Source: 'Nostoc azollae' 0708 (lineage in GTDB: Bacteria; Cyanobacteriota; Cyanobacteriia; Cyanobacteriales; Nostocaceae). Taken from it: a stretch of 64,000 nucleotides of DNA. Location of the stretch: NCBI RefSeq assembly GCF_000196515.1, contig NC_014248.1, positions 3,600,001-3,664,000 of the forward strand. The letters run 5' to 3'. A program made the translations under genes and the position numbers. This document shows positions 31,517-42,121 of the stretch, in pieces; position 1 is the stretch's first letter; the number at the start of each line of letters is the position of its first letter. The notes under the pieces are model-generated. The model saw only the letters and a list, made by a program, of their open reading frames with translations, ran no database searches and was not told the origin of the DNA.

Positions 31517-32150
31517 ATGCAGATTTTTGATATTACTTGTATCGCTAAATCTAGTAAGCATGGTGGAATTTGTATAGCTGGTATAAAGACTGGTGGTTCT
31601 GGGTGGTTGCGGCCAAATTCTAATAAAAGAAATGGTACATTATATCCAGAACATTACAGTACTCAAGATGGTAGTGAACCACAGTTATTTGATAATATTA
31701 GAATTGCTTTTATTAGATTGAAGTAAGATGTCATCATCCAGAAAATTGGCTCATTCATTATAGTTATAAATGGCAACTTTTAGCACAAGCTACTTAGAAC
31801 AAGTCAGAAAATTGATTAAACCAGAAATTCAGAAATATTTTTCTGAACCTCAATTATTAGGTAATTCTGATCAATTCATAAGTTATGAGGATTTGCAAAG
31901 TTCACTGCTTAAATCTTCATTAGCTATGATGAATTCACAAGTATTACAATGGGAAATTAAATACAATTCAAAAAACAAAAGAACATTTAGATGTCTGTTT
32001 TGCTTATGTGGTAATTTCTATGATTTACAAATTACTGATCCGGCTTAGCTAGATAAACTTAACTGTTTAGATTTTAGAAGAGGGGATTTATTCCTGTGAA
32101 GAGGTCATAGAAAAACTGGATTTAGCAAATTTTGATTCTGATTAATTTAG
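31517..32150 (+). pseudogene. Dual OB-domain protein, degraded
   Basis: Begins MQIFDITCIAKSSKHGGICIAGIKTGGSGWLRPNSN, the usual opening of cyanobacterial 'dual OB domain' proteins. It continues TLYPEHY..PQLFDNIRIAFIRLK, then shifts frame (CHHPENWLIHYSYKWQLLAQA) and continues YEDLQSSLLKSSLAMMNSQVLQWEIKYNSKNKRTFRCLFCLCGNFYDLQITDPA*LDKL. A stop at 31724, a frameshift near 31725-31780 and a stop at 32046 disable it. The fold would bind nucleic acid or nucleotide; the actual role is unknown. Confidence 0.65.
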
Positions 32151-32481
32151 ATCAACAACTAGTTAAAGTGAACCTTTTCAACCTTCCTTTCAATGTGAAT
32201 CATAATTTGGTTATAAATTAGTTGTATCTGTAATTACTGTTACAGATATTACTAAAGGTTTAGGATGGATATAATAAAGTAATTTTAACAACAGATACCG
32301 GATTTATTTAAGAAGTAGGACATCTGAATCTCTTATTAAATTTGTGTTTTTAACTACTACAGCAATTATTTATCCAGCTATAAAATGTGTTTCTAAAGGC
32401 CAATATATTTTTTCATGGTTGTGTAGCTACCGCTTCAAAAGTAAATCTCACAATGATTTTTAACCATTTTAGGTATTGATA
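32151..32481. other. Intergenic debris
   Basis: No identifiable gene. It contains one small hairpin (ATCTGTAA/TTACAGAT, 32228-32249). Short open stretches such as KFVFLTTTAIIYPAIKCVSKG are readable but not assignable. Confidence 0.3.
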
Positions 32482-32844
32482 ATGACTTACAATTCAGAAG
32501 AAATGCAACAGATTCTTGAAGTTGCTTTTAAACGTAAGCAAGAGGGAGAATTTACACGGGAAAATATTATAGAAATAGCATCAGAATTAGGTGTTTCTTC
32601 CGAATCCTTAAAAGCTGCGGAACAAGAATGGTTAACCGAAGAAGTTGAAGTTAAAAAACAGCAGATATCTAATAATCAAAAACAGCAAGAATTCAAATTA
32701 CATCTGATTACTTTTATTGCAGTCAATGGATTTTTGATTCTGTTGAATCTGTTCACAAGTCCTGGATATTTTTGGGCTATCTTTCCCCTATTGGGTTGGG
32801 GATTAGGTTTGTTTCTACATTGGATGAAGGTTTATAAAATCTAA
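32482..32844 (+). CDS. Small 2TM-domain protein
   Basis: About 120 residues from the ATG at 32482 (MTYNSEEMQQILEVAFKRK); a TTG six bases upstream is a less likely start. The soluble N-terminal half carries a short-chain helical domain (EFTRENIIEIASELGVSSESLKAAEQEW). It is followed by two closely spaced membrane helices (LITFIAVNGFLILLNLF and WAIFPLLGWGLGLFLHWM), the layout of the 2TM domain family (PF13239). Members are often linked to sensor kinases or regulators. The frame is intact, but there is no informative neighbour. Confidence 0.75.
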   Translation: MTYNSEEMQQILEVAFKRKQEGEFTRENIIEIASELGVSSESLKAAEQEWLTEEVEVKKQQISNNQKQQEFKLHLITFIAVNGFLILLNLFTSPGYFWAIFPLLGWGLGLFLHWMKVYKI

Positions 32845-32929
32845 GAGGTTGTTTGTCAAGTCTCAGAGGGTGTTTGAAAAGTCATGCTATAGCTTGCTTC
32901 CCGCAGGGTACATAGGGCAGTGAAGCTTC

Positions 32930-33010
32930 TCATATTAATCGCTCAAACCCTAGATTCTATAGCCTCCGGCACGCTTCGCGTTCACGCAGTGTCCCGAAGG
33001 GATACAGAAT
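32930..33010. repeat. Dispersed Nostoc repeat cluster
   Basis: Contains CTCCGGCACGCTTCGCGTTC and CCCGAAGGGATAC, pieces of the palindromic repeat family that includes the unit near 27120. Small stems GCACGC..GCG and TCCC/GGGA are visible. Non-coding; the open frame over it is accidental. Confidence 0.5.
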
Positions 33011-33161
33011 TACAAATTATACCTTTTCCAACTTTTCAAACATCCTCTCAGATTAAATTGTATGCAAATCCCCCTTTAGAAGGCTTTACAGAAGTGGTGT
33101 GTATATAGATAGGGGGATTCAAAACTGTGGGATACATCACCAACGAGTTTTAAAACATTTT

Positions 33162-34091
33162 CTAGGAAACTTCTGTACCCAAGGCTATTCTTAAACTCCA
33201 AAATATAATTAAAATCACTATAGCCAGCCAATCACCTGTTCCTAATTTTAATTCTTGCCATTTAACTCGATGTTCATTAGGACTAGTAAAACCTCTTACC
33301 ATCATAGCATTTGCCATTTGTTCGGCACGTAAAAGCAGGTTTTCTAATAGTCTTTCAATGACAATTAACCAAACTTTAGCTCCTCCTTTTAATCCTAGTT
33401 TTTTCCAATTAATTGCTCTAGTCATGACAGAACGAATTAGGTTTTGGATTTCTTCTAAGACTAGGGGAATAAACCGCAAAGATAAAGTTAGACTCAGGGT
33501 GATTTCTGTGACTGGTATTTTAAACCTTCGTAGGGGTTGCATTAAGCTTTCCATTCCAGAAGTTATTTCTTCTGGTGCAGTTGTCAACAGATATAAGTTA
33601 GTGCTGTAAATTAAAGTAAATACTATTGTACTCAGGCTAATTGCTAAATCTAAGGAACGGCGATTTACTTTCACGGGTCCTTTATGAAATAGCACATATC
33701 TATATTGTTTTTTGCTACTTGCTGTTTCTGAATTGCTTTTAGTATTCTGAGGAATTGCTGATTGAGTTGATACTTGTTGATTGGGCGGTAGACGGGACTG
33801 ATAATTTATACCTAGTCCGTCAGGACTAATCGCACCAAGTGCCAGTACCATAAATGATAGCACTAACAGCCAGCCCATTTGTTGCCGCCATACTCTCAGT
33901 GGAATTCTAGCAATTAGGGTAACAATGACTAGCAGTACGACTAGTAAAACGCGCCAATAGTTGTTAGCAACAACATAGCTGGTGAGAAAGCTCAATAACC
34001 AAATTAATTTAACGCGCGGATCTAGTCTATGTAACCAAGTTTGTGGCTGTTCTAAATATAATCCTAAAGGCAGCGATCGCAGTAAGTCCAT
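33162..34091 (-). CDS. ecfT: ECF transporter T component (EcfT/CbiQ family)
   Basis: A 309-residue integral membrane protein, the transmembrane coupling subunit of energy-coupling-factor vitamin or metal importers. Five to six hydrophobic spans are seen (for example 31-62, 70-88, 150-175, 280-300). The two cytoplasmic coupling motifs are present as SVMTRAINWKKLG (about 215-227) and AMMVRGFTSP (about 263-272). A soluble, poorly conserved loop (about 95-135) rich in Gln/Ser separates the halves and is typical of cyanobacterial forms. No ATPase or S-component gene is adjacent. It lies 59 bases downstream of der on the same strand, a common cyanobacterial order. Confidence 0.88.
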   Translation of the reverse strand: MDLLRSLPLGLYLEQPQTWLHRLDPRVKLIWLLSFLTSYVVANNYWRVLLVVLLVIVTLIARIPLRVWRQQMGWLLVLSFMVLALGAISPDGLGINYQSRLPPNQQVSTQSAIPQNTKSNSETASSKKQYRYVLFHKGPVKVNRRSLDLAISLSTIVFTLIYSTNLYLLTTAPEEITSGMESLMQPLRRFKIPVTEITLSLTLSLRFIPLVLEEIQNLIRSVMTRAINWKKLGLKGGAKVWLIVIERLLENLLLRAEQMANAMMVRGFTSPNEHRVKWQELKLGTGDWLAIVILIIFWSLRIALGTEVS

Positions 34092-34150
34092 TTTTTAGTC
34101 AGTTGTCATTGGTCATTGGTCATGAGTGATGAGCAAATGACCAGTGACTA

Positions 34151-35515
34151 CTATTTTACGCGAGTTGCTCGGTTGAGACTACCAAGTTCCATTTCTCGCA
34201 CTTTCTTACTCCGCCAAAATAAACGAATCGGTGTACCATCAAATCCTAATTGTTTGCGGAACTGTCTTTCAATGTAACGGCGATAATTATCATTAAACCG
34301 TTGTGCATCGTTGACAAATAAAGCAAAGGTTGGTGGTTGGGTACTTACTTGTGTACCATAATATATCTTACCTTGACGACCGCCCCGTGATGTTGGTGGA
34401 GAATGCCAGCTAACAGCGTCTGTGAGGACTTCATTAACTACGGATGTCGTGACACGACGTTTGTGCGCTTGAGCGGCTTTATTCACCAATTCTAGAATCT
34501 TTTCTACCCGCTGTCCTGTCACCGCACTGACAAAAATTATATCTGCCCATTCGGTAAAATGTAAGCGTGCTTCTAGACCTTTTTCATAGTCGTAGATGGT
34601 GTAAGAGTCTTTTTCTACTGCATCCCACTTGTTAACCACGATAATGCAAGCGCGACCTTCTTCAGTAATGCGACCTGCTAATTTTTGGTCTTGTTCTGTC
34701 GCTCCATCTTCAGCGTCTAATACTAATAACACTACATCAGCGCGCCGAATGGCTTTAAAAGCACGGTTAATGCTAAAGAATTCCGTACCGTATTCTATAT
34801 GTTTCTTTTTGCGAATACCGGCGGTGTCAATTAAGCGGTAAGTTTGCCCATTTCTAACAATTTCTGTATCAATGGTATCACGAGTGGTGCCGGAAATGGG
34901 GCTAACGATAGCTCGTTCTTCCCCAACAAAAGCATTCAATAAGCTGGATTTGCCTACATTGGGACGACCGATAATTGCGACTTTAATCACATTATCTTCG
35001 GGTGAATCCTTCACATTGGGGACGTGGGTAATTAATTCATCCAGGATTTCCCCTGTACCGCTACCATGAATTGCCGAAATCGGGTAAGGTTCACCTAAAC
35101 CCAGTTCCCAAAATCCACTAGCTTGGATTAAGCCTTGATCTGGTGATTCACATTTGTTGACAGCCAATAAAATTGGTACAGGCTGCTGATGTAACCAATC
35201 GGCGATTTCTTGATCCGCTGGCATTGGGCCTCTTTGTCCATCGACTACAAAAATAGCTGCACAGGCTTCGGAAAGCGCCATTAATGCCTGTTGACGAATC
35301 AAAGGGAGAAATTCGGTGTCATCGTTAAATACTAAACCGCCAGTATCGACTACCACAAATTCGCGGTTTCCCCAAAATGCCGGACGATAGGTGCGATCGC
35401 GCGTCACACCGGGTTCATCATGGACTATCGCCGTTTGATCGCCGGCGAGACGATTAACTAAAGTGGATTTGCCCACATTGGGGCGACCAATAATTGCAAC
35501 AATTGGCAGTGCCAT
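34151..35515 (-). CDS. der: Ribosome biogenesis GTPase Der (EngA)
   Basis: A 454-residue tandem-GTPase protein needed for 50S subunit maturation. It has two G domains with P-loops GRPNVGKST (10-18) and GRPNVGKSS (near 185). Switch regions are [20 protein letters not shown] and DTAG; the NKCE and NKWD base-recognition motifs are also present. A C-terminal KH-like domain contains the [26 protein letters not shown] region. Length and frame are intact. It heads a probable two-gene unit with ecfT. Confidence 0.97.
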   Translation of the reverse strand: MALPIVAIIGRPNVGKSTLVNRLAGDQTAIVHDEPGVTRDRTYRPAFWGNREFVVVDTGGLVFNDDTEFLPLIRQQALMALSEACAAIFVVDGQRGPMPADQEIADWLHQQPVPILLAVNKCESPDQGLIQASGFWELGLGEPYPISAIHGSGTGEILDELITHVPNVKDSPEDNVIKVAIIGRPNVGKSSLLNAFVGEERAIVSPISGTTRDTIDTEIVRNGQTYRLIDTAGIRKKKHIEYGTEFFSINRAFKAIRRADVVLLVLDAEDGATEQDQKLAGRITEEGRACIIVVNKWDAVEKDSYTIYDYEKGLEARLHFTEWADIIFVSAVTGQRVEKILELVNKAAQAHKRRVTTSVVNEVLTDAVSWHSPPTSRGGRQGKIYYGTQVSTQPPTFALFVNDAQRFNDNYRRYIERQFRKQLGFDGTPIRLFWRSKKVREMELGSLNRATRVK

Positions 35516-36296
35516 AAACCAGAATTCTTTGTGCTGAGTGTGTAGATGTGCTGAGTTTTACCTCTACGTTCTTCACCCAGCACGGTTTTTAGATAAGTAT
35601 TTATCATACCATATTTTATTTTGCTATGATAAATAGTTAAATTCTTGAGTTTTGAATTCTAAGTTATGTTTTCCATCAAACTTACTGTTTACGTTAAACT
35701 ACCCAAACTATGTAGTTAAATAAATATTTATTTGGCGTTCCATGATAGAGCTTCAAATTAAAAATCTCAGAAACATTAGGTAGTTTGCTTGCTATAGAAC
35801 TTCCTTTTAAAAAGAGTGTCTATACGATTAGAGGGGAAAATGGAGTTGGTAAAAGTACCATTTTCTAAGCTTTAGCCCAGCTATTATCTAGGAATACGTT
35901 AAGGAGATTATTTAAATTTATTGGTGATGAAAATAGTGAGATTAAATTCAAATTTAACGGGAAAGAAAATACCTACCTTAAAAATCCAATAAGATGGACA
36001 TTCTCTCATCGAAAAGACGAAGGGATCATTTTTAATGGATTTTTTGAGGCTAGTTTTATATTTGGTTCAAGATTGTCAGATGTTAACACATTGATATTGA
36101 ATAGAGATTCTTCTATAAAAGAATCTGAATTACGTAAAGCAAACAGTTTTATTATAAATAATTTAGGAAAAATACTGAGAGATGATGAAAATTTCTATTC
36201 TGGCTTAAAAAAATCAAAACAAAAAAAACTGGATCAAGAAATATATCGCTTTGAAGGACAACCCTACTTGATTGAAAGGGAAGGACATTGGTTAGC

Positions 36297-39200
36297 GCGA
36301 CTGAAACAAAAGTTAATAGTAAAAAGAAGTATAATGGGATTTCGGTGTAGCTTTCACGTTCAAAGAAGCTGATGAAAGAAACCAGTGCCCCAGCAATGGC
36401 GCCATGGTTTGAAAGATTCTATCATTTGATGATGTATTTACTCATCAAGGGGAAAGAAGAGAGTTTAGACATGATTTAGGGGGATGATTGGGTGAAAGTG
36501 AGAGAAAAAACCTATTTCAAATGGCAGAGAATGCCCTAGGGGTGAACTACCACCGATGACACCACCTTTTCACTGAAGCACCTTGGTCCAGTTCCCAAGT
36601 CAATGAGCGTCGGTTAGAGACTATGAACAAGTGTAGTCAGAGAAGAATCACCAGAGGATTTAGCTTAATAATTGATGATTATGGCCATAGAAAAAGGGGG
36701 AATTTTAGGGATGGCGTAGGAAGAAAATATATTGGAGAAATTGGGAAAAGGGATACTGGAATAGTAGTAGTAACAACACATCTAATCTATATGATGGCAG
36801 TAAAAGCTTACCATTAGATATAGAGTTATATAACCACGGTGATTCTTGACCCAAAGGGAAACAAGACCCTCTATTTGAGAATAAACCTGAGTTAGGAATT
36901 AAATTAATACATCTGACCTTAAGCCGTGGTTATCAACCGGGAATAGTGATTATAGATACGGGATATCGCCACAATACATCTTTCTTATTAAACGCACCTT
37001 CCGCACCCTAACTGTACACTAACGGTCACAGATAGTAGTACACCAGAACTAAAGCTCCTGCAAGGAAGAAAAGGCTTAATAAGAATAAGTATAATTAAAA
37101 TGGCAATAGAGTGAGAGAATAAAGTTTTGTAAAGAAGATAAAAGAAGAGAAAATTTAATGATTTAAAAATTAAATTAGAACAGAAGAAGAAATGATTGAA
37201 TCACAACAGGAGTTGTAGATAATTCTGTTGTGAAATCAAAGCTTCAAAAAATGGAAATTCAAAACCTAGACCATTTAGTCATAGTAGCAGGAATAATAGA
37301 CGCCATAGGAGTCGTAGAAATAGTCCTTGAAATTGGAGAGAAAGTAAGTCCGGGTCATGTAGTAAAACCCATGATGATCAACGGGTTAGGATTTGTATAG
37401 AAACCCGTATATATGTTTCCCCAAGATTTTGAAACAATCGCCTGTGACCATCTAATAGGAGCAGGAGTAACACCAGAATATCTCAAGGACGATAAACTGG
37501 GGAGAGTCATAGATAAACTATTTATAAAAGGATTGGATAGAATATTTTTTATTGTCGCCTTAAAAGCAGCCCAAAAATTTGGAGTATCCCTATGAGCAGG
37601 GCATCTAGACTCATCATAAATGCACATACATGGGCAATATAATACCAGCTTACCAGAAGTAATATTTGAGAGTCAAAAAGTAGTAAATAATCAAGAAATA
37701 GAAGAATTACCAGTAAAATCACCAAAAGAAATAACCATCACCTACGGTTATTCTGGTGACCATAGACCGGAGTTAAAACAGTTCATCATAGAAATGATAT
37801 CTTCATGAGATGGAGACATACCAATATATATTTTTAAAACTAGCATCGGGAAACCAAGCAGATTCATCATGCTTTGGTAAAATAGCAGTAGAGTACCAAA
37901 AACAATTAAAAGTTAACTAAAAGTTAACAGTCTCATAGTAGCAGACTTGGCCTTATATACAGAATCAAATCTGAAAATGATGTCAGATTTAAGCTGGTTA
38001 TGTCCACTGCCATTAAGCGTAGAATCAGCACGATCATTAATATCAACATTGCCAGAACTAGGATTTGTTGATAGTAACTTACCCGGATATAAACTAGCTT
38101 CAAAAACAGTAAATTATGCAGGAATAGAACAAAGATGGTTAGTAGTTTAAACAGAGTCAAGAAAGAAGAGAACCAGACCTGGGTAAACTCTCACAAAAAG
38201 TTACCAAGGCACAATCAAAAGCTGTGCAAGATTTGAAAAAGTTATCACCAGAAAAATTTGCTTGTGAAGCTGATGCTATCAAGGGGTTATCTAAACTATT
38301 CAAACAATTCAAATATCACCAAATTAACCAGAGTAAAGTTACTCAAATCAAATCTAAGAAAAAAGATAGTTTAGGAGAGATATCCTCTGAAATATCAGCT
38401 ACATTCTCCCAGAATGAAAGTAAAATTAATACAGAATTTCTGAGGGCAGGGCCTTTTATTATTGCTACAAACCTTTTGGATTCCAATGAACTTACCCATG
38501 ACTCCATCTTGAGTGAATATAAAGCTCAACAGTCTTGCGAGAGAGGGTTTGCTTTTCTCAAATACCAATTATTTTTTGCAGACAGTATTTTCCTAAAAAG
38601 TCCAGAGAGAATAGAGTCCCTGGGAATGATTATGGGTTTATCTCTGCTGGTTTATACTTTAGGGCAACGACAAATTAGAACCCCTTCGAGAGAGTCTAAA
38701 TCAACAGTAAAAAATCAATTTGGCAAACCAACTGACTGCCCCACTTTACGCTGGACTTTTCAATGCTTTCAGTCTATTTATTTAGTTACTCTTAACCAAG
38801 AAAAACACATCTGTCACTGGACTCAAGAGAGAGATTTCATTGTGAATTTTTTACCATATCATTGTTTTCCCTACTATCAATTACTTACCTAGTTTTTCTC
38901 TCTATTAATTTAATTTCTATCAGCAAATAACCTCATGTCTTTGATTTATAGCTCTATTTTACTAGAATTTCTTTTTTTACTTCAATCTATGAGTCTAAGT
39001 TATGATTTATCTCTTGAATATCTTCATTGATCTGTTGACTCCTCTGGGCGGTGTTCTTTCTTATTGCTCCTTATTGAGAATAGCTTTTGATGCTATTTTT
39101 GGTGCTTTACTGTTTCTCCAATGCCTTTTATCACTGCATATGTTTATTTTTATGCTGCCTTGGATTTTTTCTCTCCGTAATTTCTCTCTGTGACAGTTTA

Positions 39201-39884
39201 GGGTGCGGAATGTGGGTTTAAAGATAGAAAATCGGAATTTAAAGTAGTTAGGAGGATTAGCTAAAAATCCCAAAGTCCTTGCCAGTGACCAAGAGGATAG
39301 TCCACAAATAATTAGGTTAGATGAATTAGCACAAAGTTTACCCCAAGAGGCTTTTACAGAAATTCAACTGGAGTTAGATAAAACCAAAACATTATGGGTA
39401 GTAACTAAAGAAGTAGAAATATCAGCCTTAACTGGAAAGGGCAATATTGCTATCGTCATCAACGGTTCTACTTTCTCTGAAGCCACTGATATGGACTACT
39501 TTATGACCAATGTTTCTTCATCAACTGTCACACCCCAATGGATAGTTGATACATATTCTTAAAGAAATTGGGTAGAAGTTGTTTACAGGGAAGCCAAGGG
39601 ATGGTGAGGACTCAAAGAATATCAAGTTGGAGATAACAGCAGTTGACTGCGCCATTTTATTTTGGTTTTCTGTGCCTACACTTTTATTCTTGGCCATCAG
39701 TGGACTGGAGGATTAAGACCAAGGTGGGCTAAGAAACCTTTGAATACTTTTACTGAAGCTTTAGAAGCGTTGAGAACAGCCATATCTTTTCTATTTATTG
39801 ATTGGTTTAACTGGAATCCGGACGTGTTTACTTCTTATCAAGCCAGTTTGGGCTACATTTGGGCTTTATTTTTGTTTAAGTCCC
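36297..39884 (+). mobile_element. IS701-family element, copy 2, split by an IS1634-type element
   Basis: Ends GCGACTGAAACAAAA (36297) and TTTTTGTTTAAGTCCC (39884), flanked by the 6-base direct repeat GTTAGC (36291-36296 and 39885-39890). The left transposase part (GGWAP-type start near 36373, IDDYGHRKRGNFRDG) is interrupted at 36992. The right part resumes at 39218 and runs through YREAKG and FILVFCAYTFILGHQWTGGLRPRW. It is close in sequence to copy 1 but carries different stops, so the two copies decayed independently after transposition. Confidence 0.9.
36993..39217 (+). mobile_element. IS1634-family element nested in IS701-type copy 2
   Basis: A 2225-base insert with imperfect inverted ends (TTCCGCACCCTAACTGTAC against TTCCGCACCCTAAACTGTC), flanked by TTAAA at 36988-36992 and 39218-39222. 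The transposase is read from 37251 (MEIQNLDHLVIVAGIIDAIG, the DUF4277 N-terminal domain) to 38892. Stretches include DDKLGRVIDKLFIKGLDRIFF, TYGYSGDHRPELKQF (catalytic Asp region), FIIATNLLD and YKAQQSCERGFAFLKYQLFF (final Glu region). At least six stops or frameshifts are present (for example 37400, 37593, 37806, 38148). Inactive. Confidence 0.88.
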
Positions 39885-40245
39885 GTTAGCTCAGTTTTTC
39901 ATGAGTTCTGGAGAGTTATTATTAATTGGATTATTAAATTTTATTGATGAAATAAATAATCACAAATCTAGGAGAAAGATATGGCATTTAGTAAAGAACT
40001 TGGAGGTACATATTTTCAGGCTAGAAGTATTGATTTTATTTTCACAGATTATAGCCATAATAACAGATCGAAAGATGATAATAAAAGATGAGAAAATAGG
40101 AAAGGATTATTTGGTGTAATAAGAAAATATGCAGGAGAAAAAGGACATGTAGAGGATAGTTTTAAACAGGAAATTTCTCAGCTTATCTATACAAAACAAA
40201 AGAAAATTTTATCAGTTTCCCATTTATAAGGATTTTTAAAAGGCC

Positions 40246-40793
40246 GGAGCAAGGCGATTACTAAACCTAAAATAGGCATCGATAAAAATCATTTACCGTA
40301 CGATTAAAATATCGATAAAAACCATTTACCGTACAATTAAAATCTTGTATACATACAAGTTGTCAATTTCAGAATGAAAGAAAACAGTGAATTTTGGTTA
40401 AAAGAAAATGGGAGACTTATGTTATATTTGTTACATCTTCCTTGTCAATGGATAGCTGGAAGTTGGCATAATTTCTGTAATTCCATTTTTACCTCTTTTA
40501 TCCATCTTCAAACTGTCTAATATTTTATACCTACAACTCCCATTTAACAGAATTTTCTATGGTAGTCAATACCTGCTTATTTGATTACTCACCTAAGCAG
40601 TTTATTCCCACCAGCCACGAATTATTGAATGCAAGTCTTCTTAGGATATTTTGAGAAGATACTCTGTCTTGGAATTTTATTTGTTTGATGTGATTTATTT
40701 TACTTTAATTCCAGAAAAATATTTTAGCCATGTCTGTGGTTGGCGTAGCTAAAAGCATACTTTTTGCCCCACCTCACAAAATCGCCTTGCTCC
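40246..40793. repeat. Possible MITE/IS remnant bounded by 14-base inverted repeats
   Basis: GGAGCAAGGCGATT (40246-40259) reappears inverted as AATCGCCTTGCTCC (40780-40793), 548 bases end to end, in a region without a gene. The interior is AT-rich, includes a 33-base tandem pair at 40278-40343, and has no intact frame. It could be a degraded non-autonomous element. No clear target duplication is visible. Confidence 0.5.
40278..40343. repeat. 33-base tandem repeat, two units
   Basis: Two head-to-tail units at 40278-40310 and 40311-40343, each starting ATCGATAAAAA and ending GATTAAAAT or AATTAAAAT, with two differences between them. Each contains CATTTACCGTAC. They lie inside the inverted-repeat-bounded region. 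Function unknown; they may be a protein-binding pair or a simple slippage product. Confidence 0.8.
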
Positions 40794-41029
40794 CTAAAAG
40801 GCTGGCTACAAAGGTAAATTAGTAGGACATTATACAAATTAAATGTCCTAAAATTTCATAAAGTCGCTACAAAGACATGAAAGACATGATGGTAATTTTT
40901 TTAAAGGTAATTTTCCAAAATTCTCTAATCTCTTTGACTCGGCTTAAATAACAATTGCTCTTTGCTCCTTTGCGTCTTTGCGCCAAGCCAAATCTAGATG
41001 TGTTCATCTATCTGACTGAAAATGGCTGT

Positions 41030-41073
41030 AAAAAAAAGCGATCGCTCTCCAAAAAAATGAAAATGCGATCGCT
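41030..41073 (-). terminator. ctaB terminator built from two HIP1 octamers
   Basis: On the minus strand AGCGATCGC and GCGATCGCT, 19 bases apart, form a 9-pair stem followed directly by eight Ts. Both arms contain the palindromic HIP1 octamer GCGATCGC (41038-41045 and 41065-41072). It begins 13 bases beyond the ctaB stop. Confidence 0.8.
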
Positions 41074-41085
41074 CTTAACACTTAC

Positions 41086-42039
41086 CTAAAGCAAATGCAA
41101 ATAACTAACCACACCCGTCACCAGACTGCGAGTAAAAGGAAGACTATCAATCACCATCCCCAGACACAAAAGCATCATGTAGGAAATGGAATAAAGAAAC
41201 AACTCCCTAGCCACAGTTCGATCCTCTGGACTTTGCAACAAACGCCAAGCTTTGTGGATGAAAAATCCACCCAAACTTAAAGCGATAACTGCATAGACAA
41301 CACCACTAGCGTGTAAAGGATAAAACAGCAAAACTGTTGTAATCACTGTTAGCATAGTGTAGTACCAAATCTGGCGTACCGTTGCCTGATCACCAGCAAC
41401 CACAGGTAACATAGGTATACCCACCTTGGCATAATCATCACGAATCATCAAAGCCAAAGCCCAGAAATGAGGAGGAGTCCACAAAAAAACGATCGCAAAA
41501 ATCAGCCAAGCAGCCCAGCTTAAAGTATCAGTAACCGCTGCCCAACCCACCAAAGCGGGTATTGCTCCAGCAGCACCACCAATAACAATATTTTGAGTGC
41601 TATGGCGTTTTAGCCAATGTGTATAGACTAAAACATAAAAAACGATGCCAGAAAATGCTAAAACCGCTGCCAGTAAATTGGCGAATACCGTCAGGAGGGT
41701 AAAAGAAGCAACAGCCAGTGCGATCGCAAAAATCAGAGCATCACGGGGCTGAACCCTACCAGAAGGCATAGGACGATGGCGCGTCCGTTCCATGTCATGA
41801 TCTATATCACGGTCATAGATACAGTTAATCGTTTGGGCGCTGGCAGCAGCCAAAGTACCACCAATCAAAGTCACAATCAACAACCAGGGATCAACCTGCC
41901 CCTTAGCAGCTATCCACATACTCCCCGCAGTCGTAATCAACAGCAAAGGAATAATTCGGGGTTTGGTTAGCTGGTAGTAACTCTGAATTACTTGTAGAAA
42001 TGTATCGTGGTGGCGACGAGAGACATTAGTCTCAATCAT
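41086..42039 (-). CDS. ctaB: Protoheme IX farnesyltransferase (heme O synthase)
   Basis: CtaB attaches a farnesyl group to haem B, giving haem O, the first step toward haem A for aa3 oxidase. It is a 317-residue UbiA-superfamily membrane protein with about eight spans. The two prenyl-diphosphate-binding aspartate motifs are present: [19 protein letters not shown] (about 93-111) and [15 protein letters not shown] (about 217-231). Length is normal and the frame intact. It lies 82 bases downstream of ctaA on the same strand, and the pair diverges from ctaCDE, the usual Nostocales layout. Confidence 0.96.
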   Translation of the reverse strand: MIETNVSRRHHDTFLQVIQSYYQLTKPRIIPLLLITTAGSMWIAAKGQVDPWLLIVTLIGGTLAAASAQTINCIYDRDIDHDMERTRHRPMPSGRVQPRDALIFAIALAVASFTLLTVFANLLAAVLAFSGIVFYVLVYTHWLKRHSTQNIVIGGAAGAIPALVGWAAVTDTLSWAAWLIFAIVFLWTPPHFWALALMIRDDYAKVGIPMLPVVAGDQATVRQIWYYTMLTVITTVLLFYPLHASGVVYAVIALSLGGFFIHKAWRLLQSPEDRTVARELFLYSISYMMLLCLGMVIDSLPFTRSLVTGVVSYLHLL

Positions 42040-42121
42040 GTTGGCTCTCTCTCTTTCCTTAATTTGTCAATAACTGAGGGGATTGGGGATTAGGGACTGG
42101 GGACTGGGGAAGAATCACCAA

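Larger units (their letters stand above)
35742..40119 (+). pseudogene. AAA ATPase (SMC/OLD-like) split by a nested insertion
   Basis: Starts MIELQIKNLRNI at 35742. After a one-base frameshift it continues SLLAIELPFKKSVYTIRGENGVGKSTIF (Walker A), then a TAA, then a long readable region to GHWLA at 36295. The IS701-type element follows. At 39885 the gene resumes with QFFMSSGELLLIGLLNFIDE, whose SSGE is the ABC-type signature. Deleting the insert with one GTTAGC copy joins the codons in frame. Beyond 39980 the frame slips again; a second reading (GGTYFQARSIDFIFTD ... to about 40229) may be the true end or a partner gene. Similar AAA-15/21 ATPases occur in phage-defence loci, but no partner can be named here. 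Confidence 0.8.

Noticed and set aside
39002-39193. Small hydrophobic protein MIYLLNIFIDLL...
   Set aside because: It lies in the 3' part of the IS1634-type element and has no homologous counterpart I recognise; more likely element tail than a gene.
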